Below are positions 1 to 6,587 of a stretch of 42,282 nucleotides of DNA, in pieces (position 1 is the stretch's first letter; the number at the start of each line of letters is the position of its first letter). The stretch lies in contig JAJPHO010000089.1 of assembly GCA_021325215.1 (NCBI GenBank), positions 1-42,282 of the forward strand, written 5' to 3'. Under the pieces are notes generated by a model that ran no database searches, was not told the DNA's origin, and worked only from the letters and a program-made list of their open reading frames with translations. This stretch comes from Alphaproteobacteria bacterium (lineage in GTDB: Bacteria; Pseudomonadota; Alphaproteobacteria; Rhodospirillales; Magnetospirillaceae). The position numbers were made by a program, and so were the translations under genes.

Positions 1-5
1 ATGCC

Positions 6-166
6 GCCAAGCCTGGCTGGCTTGGCTAATGCCGTGTGAAGCTGGGCGTCCGCCGCAACGCGACCCCGAAGGGGCGGGGAAAAAATGGCGACAGGCTGCG
101 TTGCCGTTGTTGCCAAGCCAGCCAGGCTTGGCTGCCTCCGGCGTCTGACCTGTCGCCATTTTTTCC
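6..166. repeat. Nested inverted repeats (REP/MITE-like)
   Basis: Two perfect inverted-repeat pairs interleave in this gene-free segment. A 21-nt unit at 6-26 is the exact reverse complement of 112-132, and each copy is itself nearly palindromic (GCCAAGCC...GGCTTGGC). An 18-nt unit at 78-95, core AAAAAATGGCGACAGG, is the exact reverse complement of 149-166. A third short pair, GCAACGC at 55-61 and GCGTTGC at 98-104, sits inside. The arrangement could fold into a large structured RNA or cruciform. It lies beyond the 3' end of the metalloprotease gene, so it may act as a terminator or be a dispersed intergenic repeat. No transposase lies nearby, and no second copy was noticed in the window. Confidence 0.75.
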
Positions 167-264
167 TCCGTGCCAGCGTCAAGGGTTTGAGAAATCCGGG
201 CTAGCATCTACGGCACTGGTCCGAGTTTCGAGCCAAGCTCTGAGGGCGGTGTTCCCGCAAGTCG

Positions 265-2409
265 TCAAATCAGCCACCCCGAAATATCCTTCTGATTTTC
301 CGGCGACGCCGAGAAATTGATCAGCAATTGGGCTCGGTCCAGCTGGGGGACGCCCGGCGTCGTGCCCTGCAGGTCGGCGGCGTAATAGGCGGCCTCCGAC
401 GCCGCCGGCGTGCGGTGCAGCACGTTCTGGTACAGCTGGTTGATGAAGGCCTGGTCGTTCGGTCCGCCATCGTCGGCCGCCTTGGACGCCGCCGAGAAGC
501 GGGTCTGGAATTCCGGCGAGGCGAGGAAATTGACCGCGGTCTGGTGCAGGGATAGCGCACCGGAGGCGACGGAATCGCCGTAATATTCCAGTCCGGCCAG
601 ATCGGGCAGGCGCCCGAGCGCCGCATTGTAGAGCGCGGCGACCAGCGCGTTGTTGCCCTGCAGGATGAAATCGATGTTCTGGAAGCCGGCGTTGCTGCCC
701 GATGCGCCATTGTCGAAGATCAGGAAACTGTCGCCGGTGATGGTGTAGCTCTTCCCGGCGGCTGTGTCGGACAAAGTGAGGGTGCCCGCGCTGTTGACCG
801 AGACGCCATATTGACTGGGGTCTCCGGCCAGGATCACCGCATTATAGCCGCTGCCCATCGACGCCGATTGCTCGCCGATCACATTGTCGGTGGTCTGGTT
901 GCCGACTCCGTAATGGAACGGGGCGATGTTCGCCGCCGCGCGCGTCTCGTTCTGCGCCGCGATGAAGGAGAACACCGTGCTGGTGGTCGCCACGCTGGCG
1001 TCGGTGAATTGCAGCGTCGCGTCGCCATACAGATCCACCGTGATCGCGGCGCCGGTCTTGGTGTCCTGCAAGGCGGTGAAGGTGGCTCCGGCGGTGATGA
1101 CATAGTCGGCGGCATTACCGGGCAGGACGAGGGTGTCGGTGGTGCCGGCGCTATGGATTGCCCAGGCACCCGTGCCGGCGGCGGAGATCGTGTCGCCGGT
1201 GGCCAGATAATAGGTCGTGACCGTGCTGGCGAGGGCGGCCGAGCCCTTGTCGGCGAAATGGATGGCGCCGGCATTCTCCAGCGTTCCGCTCAACTGGGTG
1301 TATTGCTCGGTGGTCAGGGTCGCGTCAAAGCCGGCCAGGTTGAGGGCCTGGACGTTGCTGAAACTGTCGCCGGACAGGTCGGCGGCGGCGGTCAGGACAA
1401 CCGTGTTGGTGCCGCCCTTGCCGTCGAAACTGACCGTGCCGGTGCTGAGATAGACGGTGTCGTTGCCAGCCCCGCCGGTGATGGTGTCGGCGGAACTGTT
1501 GCAATAGATGGTGCTGCCGCCCACGCTGGCGATGGCGTTCTGGATCGTCGTTCCATAGGCGATGGCGACATTGTCGGCGCCGCCCTGGCTGCCGACATAG
1601 GTCGAGCTGAAATTACCGGCATTGAGATCGATGATCGTCGCCCCGGCGCAGGCCGAGAAATCGAACGTATTGACCCCGCCGCCGTCCCAGATCGCCTGCG
1701 GCGCCGAGAAAGTGGTGAAGCTGTAGGTGGTGTTGCCGGAATTGTACGATTTATTGGCGCCGTACAGATATTGCATGGCCTGGATGTCGTACAGCATCGG
1801 TGTGACGCTGTAGACGTCGCCGGCGAACTGGTAATAGTAGTCGTTGTAAGCGGTCCCGTTATTGTAGGACATCACCGAGTAATCGCGGTTGTCGGTCGTC
1901 GACGGCAGATAGGGACCGGTCGAGCCGCCATAATCGCCGGGATGTTTGAACCCCAGCGAATGGCCGATCTCGTGGATCAGAACCGACGGGCCGTAGCTGC
2001 CCGGGGTGAAGACCAGATTGAACGACGAGGTGGTCGGGCTCGTATAGTTTCCGTTATTGTTGAGATAGACGAAATTATTGGTGAATTCGGTGCTGTTGTA
2101 GTGCCAATCGGTCTGGGCGCTCGACGAGGTGCCGAGATCTGCGGTGCCGAACTGGATCTGCCCGCCGCCGGCCACCTGCACGAATCTGATGTTGGCGACA
2201 TTTTCCCAGGTCAGCAGCGCGGTCTGGACGCCTTGTTCCTGGGCGGCCGTCATTGCCTGGAAGCCGGACATGTTCTCGGCATTGCTGGTCAGGAAGCTGT
2301 AGGTGATCGTGGTGACCGCGGTACTGCTGCTTCCTGTTGCGCCGGGCAACCAGGAATAGCCGACCAGCAGGGAATCGATGGAATTGTTTCCGGTCTCCGA
2401 GATCGTCAT
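265..2409 (-). CDS. Serralysin-like M10 metalloprotease with DUF4214
   Basis: A 714-aa secreted zinc protease of the metzincin clan. The zinc-binding motif HEIGHSLGFKHP lies at residues 146-157 (ligands H146, H150, H156, catalytic E147). The Met-turn SVMSYN follows with Met at 180. The stretch after it (TPMLYDIQAMQYLYG, then IWDGGG) is typical of serralysin peptidases. Only one RTX-like nonapeptide, GGAGNDTVY near residue 313, is visible, far fewer than in classical serralysins. Around 420-480 is a beta-rich segment (LVLPGNAADYVIT ... LQFTD), and the last 110 residues are a DUF4214 domain (ALYNAALGRLPDLAG, FLASPEFQ). There is no Sec signal; the family normally uses type I secretion, but no ABC/HlyD type I genes are in the window. 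It starts 6 nt after the exporter gene and is probably cotranscribed with it. Substrate unknown. Confidence 0.88.
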   Translation of the reverse strand: MTISETGNNSIDSLLVGYSWLPGATGSSSTAVTTITYSFLTSNAENMSGFQAMTAAQEQGVQTALLTWENVANIRFVQVAGGGQIQFGTADLGTSSSAQTDWHYNSTEFTNNFVYLNNNGNYTSPTTSSFNLVFTPGSYGPSVLIHEIGHSLGFKHPGDYGGSTGPYLPSTTDNRDYSVMSYNNGTAYNDYYYQFAGDVYSVTPMLYDIQAMQYLYGANKSYNSGNTTYSFTTFSAPQAIWDGGGVNTFDFSACAGATIIDLNAGNFSSTYVGSQGGADNVAIAYGTTIQNAIASVGGSTIYCNSSADTITGGAGNDTVYLSTGTVSFDGKGGTNTVVLTAAADLSGDSFSNVQALNLAGFDATLTTEQYTQLSGTLENAGAIHFADKGSAALASTVTTYYLATGDTISAAGTGAWAIHSAGTTDTLVLPGNAADYVITAGATFTALQDTKTGAAITVDLYGDATLQFTDASVATTSTVFSFIAAQNETRAAANIAPFHYGVGNQTTDNVIGEQSASMGSGYNAVILAGDPSQYGVSVNSAGTLTLSDTAAGKSYTITGDSFLIFDNGASGSNAGFQNIDFILQGNNALVAALYNAALGRLPDLAGLEYYGDSVASGALSLHQTAVNFLASPEFQTRFSAASKAADDGGPNDQAFINQLYQNVLHRTPAASEAAYYAADLQGTTPGVPQLDRAQLLINFSASPENQKDISGWLI

Positions 2410-2415
2410 CAGTCC

Positions 2416-3843
2416 TCACCGCATGCCAGAATGAACCGCCTGACCGCGCCGCCCGGCCAGATCGTCTCCGGCATCTTCGGGCAGCAGGGAATTGACCGGC
2501 GACGCCATCAGCGAGATGGCCGTCACCACGAGAAACGCCAGCGAGAAATCCTGAAGTTCCGGCTGGCCGCGTCCGAACAGCGCGACCGAGCCGTTGAGCG
2601 ACATGGCGGCGACACAGATCCCCAGCGACAGCATCATCTGCTGCATGGTGCTGTAGAAGGCGGTGGCGGCGCTCATCTTCTCCCGGGGGATATCGGCATA
2701 GGCGATCGTATTGTACGCGGTGAACTGCAACGATTGGAAGAATCCGCCGAGCAGCAGCAGCACATAAATTGCAGGAAGCGGCCAGCTGGGGCGGAAAGCG
2801 GAGATCAGGGCGATGAAGAAGCAGGCGGCGGCGCCATTCCAAACCAAAGTGCGGCGATAGCCGAAGCGGCGCAGCACGCGGGTGGCGGACGCCTTCATCA
2901 GCATAGAGCCGGCCGCCGAAGCGAAGGTGACGAAACCGCTCTGCTCGGCCGACAGCCCGAAGCCCAGCTGCATCATCAGCGGCAACAGGAACGGCATGGC
3001 GCCGCCGGTAATGCGGGTCAGCGCGCCCCCCAGCACCGACAGGCGGAAGGTGGGAACGCGCATCAGCTGAACGTCGATGATCGGCGCCGGATGATGCTTG
3101 GCGTGCCACAGATAAAGCCCGCCGGCGCCGAACCCGACCACCAGGATGCCGATCGCGTCGGGCAGGGGCAGGGCGCCGCGGCTGACGATCTCCAGGCCGA
3201 AGATCAGGCAGGACAGCGACACGCCGGAAATGCCCAGGCCCAGCCAGTCGAACGGCTCGTGGCGCAATTCGGTGACGTCGTCGATGAAGCGCAGCACCAG
3301 GGCCATGCCGGCAATGCCGATCGGCAGGTTGATGTAGAAGATCCACTGCCAGGACAGATGGGTGACGATCAGGCCGCCCAGCGGCGGTCCGACCACCGGC
3401 CCGAGCAGGGCCGGCACCAGGAACCAGCTCATCGCCGCCACCATCTCCTCCTTGGGAATGGTGCGCAGCAGAAGCAGGCGTCCGACCGGCACCATCATGG
3501 CGCCGCCGAGGCCCTGCAGCAGGCGCGCGCCGACCAGAAAGGACAGGCTGTGCGCCTGGCCGCACAGGGCTGAGCCGACGGTGAAGACCAGGATGGCGCT
3601 GCAGAAGACGGGGCGGGTGCCGAAGCGGTCGGCGATCTTGCCGCTGGCCGGGATGAACACCGCCAGGCTTAGCATGTAGCTGGTCAGGGCGACGCTCATA
3701 TGCATCGCCGAGACGCCGAAATGCTCCGCCATGGTGGGCAGGGCGGTCGCCAGCACCGTGGCGTCGAGTTGTTCCATGAAGAGGGCGCTGGCGACGATCA
3801 GCGCGGTGGTGCGGATGTGGGCGGCGCCCTCGGGGTAAGACAT
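2416..3843 (-). CDS. DHA2-family MFS drug exporter (EmrB/QacA type)
   Basis: A 475-aa inner-membrane proton-coupled exporter with the many hydrophobic segments expected of a 14-helix DHA2 transporter. The first helix carries the family motif [12 protein letters not shown], and the first cytoplasmic loop has [11 protein letters not shown], the MFS motif [11 protein letters not shown] matches antiporter motif C. The ATG at 3843 is chosen because it follows the TetR stop codon by 31 nt. A GTG at 3885 would extend the protein by 14 residues but overlaps the regulator and has no visible Shine-Dalgarno. Downstream the metalloprotease begins after 6 nt, suggesting a TetR-exporter-peptidase operon. 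DHA2 proteins usually work with an EmrA-type adaptor; none is adjacent. The transported compound cannot be told from sequence. Confidence 0.88.
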   Translation of the reverse strand: MSYPEGAAHIRTTALIVASALFMEQLDATVLATALPTMAEHFGVSAMHMSVALTSYMLSLAVFIPASGKIADRFGTRPVFCSAILVFTVGSALCGQAHSLSFLVGARLLQGLGGAMMVPVGRLLLLRTIPKEEMVAAMSWFLVPALLGPVVGPPLGGLIVTHLSWQWIFYINLPIGIAGMALVLRFIDDVTELRHEPFDWLGLGISGVSLSCLIFGLEIVSRGALPLPDAIGILVVGFGAGGLYLWHAKHHPAPIIDVQLMRVPTFRLSVLGGALTRITGGAMPFLLPLMMQLGFGLSAEQSGFVTFASAAGSMLMKASATRVLRRFGYRRTLVWNGAAACFFIALISAFRPSWPLPAIYVLLLLGGFFQSLQFTAYNTIAYADIPREKMSAATAFYSTMQQMMLSLGICVAAMSLNGSVALFGRGQPELQDFSLAFLVVTAISLMASPVNSLLPEDAGDDLAGRRGQAVHSGMR

Positions 3844-3874
3844 GCCCCCAAGAATAAAGGCTGCGCGCTTTATT

Positions 3875-4423
3875 TCAATTGCCACACCGCGTCAAATCGG
3901 TGAGCAGCTGCATTGTCATTTCCTCAAGCCCGTCGGTCAGGCCCATCTGCGCCCGCACGATGGCGCCCTCCATGACGATCATCGCCTTGGCCGCGACCTG
4001 GGCGGGCGCGGGCAGGGACAGGCGTTTGGCCAGCTCGGTGACATACAGTTCCAGCTCGCATTTGTGCTGGACGGTCTGGGGAAATTCGCTGCCGGTCTCG
4101 GCCACCGTATTGATGAAGGCGCAGCCGCGGAAATCCGGCTCGCCGAACCATTCCGACAAGGCGCGGGCGATCGCGGCGAAGCCTTCTTCGGCGAAGCGGC
4201 GTTCGACCGCGGCGCGGAACTGCCCCATCCATATTTCGTGGCGGGCTTCGAGGAAGGCGCGGATCAGGTCGTTCTTCGACGGGAAGTGCCGATAGAACGA
4301 CATCTTGGCGACGCCGGATTCGGCGATGATCTTGTCGATTCCGGTGGCGCGGATGCCGTCGCGGTAAAACAGGCGCAGGGCGGTGGTAAGGATGCGGTCC
4401 TTGGCGGAAACTGTCTCTTGCAT
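3875..4423 (-). CDS. TetR-family transcriptional repressor
   Basis: A 182-aa regulator. The N-terminal helix-turn-helix is clear: [17 protein letters not shown], then [19 protein letters not shown], where the FYRHFPSK signature is the TetR recognition helix. The C-terminal half is the variable ligand-binding and dimerisation domain. The ATG at 4423 gives a normal TetR N terminus; the open frame extends further upstream but only through the operator region. It is divergent from the DUF1348 gene and directly upstream of the DHA2 exporter on the same strand, so it probably represses both directions from the palindromes at 4435-4480. The inducer is unknown, though a small toxic or signalling molecule pumped out by the exporter is the obvious guess. 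Confidence 0.9.
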   Translation of the reverse strand: MQETVSAKDRILTTALRLFYRDGIRATGIDKIIAESGVAKMSFYRHFPSKNDLIRAFLEARHEIWMGQFRAAVERRFAEEGFAAIARALSEWFGEPDFRGCAFINTVAETGSEFPQTVQHKCELELYVTELAKRLSLPAPAQVAAKAMIVMEGAIVRAQMGLTDGLEEMTMQLLTDLTRCGN

Positions 4424-4434
4424 GATGAAGTCAG

Positions 4435-4480
4435 CTTGACAGACAGACCTGTCTCTGTCAAGAAATATACAGACCTGTCT
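4435..4480. promoter_or_regulatory. Putative TetR operator pair
   Basis: Two identical copies of ACAGACCTGTCT lie at 4443-4454 and 4469-4480, with starts 26 bp apart. The first copy is nested in a larger imperfect palindrome at 4435-4462 with arms CTTGACAG and CTGTCAAG. A TTGACA hexamer is present on each strand in that palindrome and could serve as a -35 element. The region is the only spacer between the divergent TetR and DUF1348 genes, so binding here would block both. Confidence 0.75.
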
Positions 4481-4498
4481 ACCTGTAGGAGTTCTCCC

Positions 4499-4969
4499 AT
4501 GTCCGAACAACGCCCCCCGCTGCCGCCCTTTACCGCCGAAACCGCCCGCCAGAAGGTGCGTGCCGCCGAGGATGGCTGGAACAGCCGCGATCCGGTGAAG
4601 GTTTCGCTGGCCTATACGCCCGACAGCCTATGGCGCAACCGCGCCGAATTCGTCACCGGGCGCGAGCAGATCGTCCAGTTCCTGACCCGCAAATGGGTCA
4701 AGGAGCTCGAATACCGCTTGATCAAGGAGCTCTGGGCTTGGCATGAGAACCGCATCGCCGTGCGCTTCGCCTATGAATGGCGCGACGATTCCGGCCAGTG
4801 GTACCGCTCCTACGGTAACGAGAACTGGGAATTCGACGAAAACGGCCTGATGAAGCATCGCTTCGCCTGCATCAACGACTTGCCGATCAAGGAATCCGAG
4901 CGCAAGTTCCATTGGCCGCAGGGCCGCCGTCCGGACGATCATCCGGGGCTGAGCGACCTCGGCCTGTAA
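4499..4969 (+). CDS. DUF1348 / NTF2-like protein
   Basis: A 156-aa soluble protein of the DUF1348 family (NTF2/SnoaL-like cone fold). Typical features are the early GWNSRDP and [13 protein letters not shown] segments, the middle [13 protein letters not shown], and the conserved [23 protein letters not shown]. The ATG at 4499 has an AGGAG Shine-Dalgarno 7 nt upstream. Family members are often found next to TetR regulators, as here, but no biochemical role is established that I can name. A ligand-binding or detoxification function is only inferred from the fold and from the operator-controlled divergent layout. Confidence 0.88.
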   Translation: MSEQRPPLPPFTAETARQKVRAAEDGWNSRDPVKVSLAYTPDSLWRNRAEFVTGREQIVQFLTRKWVKELEYRLIKELWAWHENRIAVRFAYEWRDDSGQWYRSYGNENWEFDENGLMKHRFACINDLPIKESERKFHWPQGRRPDDHPGLSDLGL

Positions 4970-4994
4970 GGTTCGGAGAAGGACGGTTCGGGTC

Positions 4995-6587
4995 ATGGGG
5001 ATGGGTAAGGAAGCCGTCGCAAGAATTGCGCCTTTTCTTACCGCTCTCTCCCATGACCCGGCTCAGTCCGGCGCCTGGAACGATATCGGGCTGCGCTTCT
5101 TCGAACAGGGACGCCTGCAGGAAGCGGTCGCCGCGCTGCGCCGTTCGCTCTGCCTGCAACCCGACAATCCGGGCACCTGGAGCAATCTCGGCTCCGCTCA
5201 CCAATATCGCGGCGAGCCCGGCGCGGCGGTCGAGGCCTTTCACCAGGCTCTGTCCCGCGCGCCGCAGCTTGCGGCGATCCACATCAATCTGGGCAATGCG
5301 CTGCTCGAGCAGGGCGGCGCGGAAGATGCCGCCGCCGCGTACCGGACCGCGTTGGTCCTCGAGCCCGGTCTGGCCAGGGCCGAGATGAATCTGGCCGGCG
5401 CCTCGCTTTACCGGCCGGGCGCCCGTCTCGACGAAATTCTCACCCATGCGCGGCGCTGGAGCGCCGCGATCGCGATCCCGGCCGATCCGGCGCCGATGCC
5501 CGAGAGCCTGCGGATCGGACTGATCTCGGCGGATTTCCGCCAGCATGCGGTGGGCAACCTGACCATCCCGGCCCTCGAAGGTCTGGCGCGTCTGGGCCAT
5601 CATTTGACGCTCTATTCCAATTCCCTGCGCGAGGATGGGCTGACCGGCCGCTTCAAGGCATGCGCCGCGCAGTGGCGGATGGTCGCCGGGCTCGACGATG
5701 CGCGTCTCGACGCCCAGATCCGCGCTGACGGGATCGGCATTCTGATCGATCTGTCCGGCTTCAGCGCCGGTAATCGCATGACGGCCTTGGCGCGCAAACC
5801 CGCGCCGATCCAGATCGCCTCATGGGTCGGCTATCCCTCGACGACGGGAGCGCCGGCGATGGATTACATTCTGGCCGACCGCCATCAGGTGCCGGAAGGC
5901 GCCGAGATCTTCTACTCGGAGACGGTGATCCGGCTGCCCGACAGCTATGTCAGCTTCGAGCCGCCCGCCGAGGCGCCGGAACTCGGCGAGCCGCCCGGCG
6001 TGAGGCTGGGATATGTCACCTTCGGCTCGTTCAACGCGCTGAAGAAGATCAATTCGCGGGTGATCGCCGCTTGGGGCCGCCTGATGCGGGACCTGCCGGA
6101 CAGCCGCCTGGTCATGAAGGCGCTCGGCCTGGATTGCGCGGCGACGCGGCTGCGTTTCCTGAACGCTTTCGCCGCCGAGGGTATCGGCGCGGATCGGATC
6201 ACCCTGGTCGGCAACAGCTCCATCGCCGACCATTTAGCCTGGATGCAGCGTGCCGATCTGGCGCTCGATCCGTTTCCCTATAGCGGCGGCCGCACGACGC
6301 TGGAAGCGCTGTGGATGGGGCTGCCGGTGGTGACCCTGCCGTCGGACAGTTTCGCCAGCCGCCATTCCCTCGGCTATCTCAGCACCATCGGGCTGCAGCA
6401 ATGGGTTGCCCGAAACGCAGATCATTATGTCGAGCTGAACGCCGCCTTGGCCCGCGATCCGGCAGCCTTGACGGAATGGCGCCGGAGCCTGCGCGACCGG
6501 ATGTTGAACTCTCCCCTGGCCGATACGGACCGCTTCGCCCGCGATCTCGATCGCGCGTTGAGAGAGGTCTGGCGCAAGCGTCAGTGA
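4995..6587 (+). CDS. TPR protein with GT41 O-GlcNAc transferase-like domain
   Basis: A 530-aa cytoplasmic protein. Residues about 27-128 form three tetratricopeptide repeats (AWNDIGLRFFEQGRLQEAV; TWSNLGSAHQYRGEPGAAV; IHINLGNALLEQGGAEDAA). The rest is a SPINDLY/OGT-type GT-B glycosyltransferase. ISADFRQHAVG carries the family's conserved histidine (H184), FGSFNALKKI has the sugar-nucleotide-binding lysine region, and GGRTTLEALWMGLPVVTLP plus ASRHSLGYL are the nucleotide-binding segments. Predicted role: transfer of a sugar from a nucleotide donor to Ser/Thr of protein acceptors; bacterial homologues have been linked to flagellin or adhesin glycosylation. No acceptor is encoded next door. An AAGGA element precedes the ATG by 11 nt, and a second ATG lies 6 nt later. 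Its 3' end overlaps the convergent c-di-GMP gene by 7 nt. Confidence 0.87.
   Translation: MGMGKEAVARIAPFLTALSHDPAQSGAWNDIGLRFFEQGRLQEAVAALRRSLCLQPDNPGTWSNLGSAHQYRGEPGAAVEAFHQALSRAPQLAAIHINLGNALLEQGGAEDAAAAYRTALVLEPGLARAEMNLAGASLYRPGARLDEILTHARRWSAAIAIPADPAPMPESLRIGLISADFRQHAVGNLTIPALEGLARLGHHLTLYSNSLREDGLTGRFKACAAQWRMVAGLDDARLDAQIRADGIGILIDLSGFSAGNRMTALARKPAPIQIASWVGYPSTTGAPAMDYILADRHQVPEGAEIFYSETVIRLPDSYVSFEPPAEAPELGEPPGVRLGYVTFGSFNALKKINSRVIAAWGRLMRDLPDSRLVMKALGLDCAATRLRFLNAFAAEGIGADRITLVGNSSIADHLAWMQRADLALDPFPYSGGRTTLEALWMGLPVVTLPSDSFASRHSLGYLSTIGLQQWVARNADHYVELNAALARDPAALTEWRRSLRDRMLNSPLADTDRFARDLDRALREVWRKRQ

Noticed and set aside
6-166. CRISPR array at the left edge
   Set aside because: The repeats are inverted pairs, not regularly spaced direct repeats, and no cas genes are present.
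36-320. Short + strand frame through the left-edge inverted repeats
   Set aside because: It consists mostly of the repeat arms, has no convincing ribosome-binding site, and runs into the antisense of the protease gene.
811-3573. A 920-codon open frame on the + strand opposite the protease and exporter genes
   Set aside because: Its product is rich in Arg, Gly, Gln and His with no domain pattern, while the opposite strand encodes two recognisable proteins. It is a high-GC antisense shadow.
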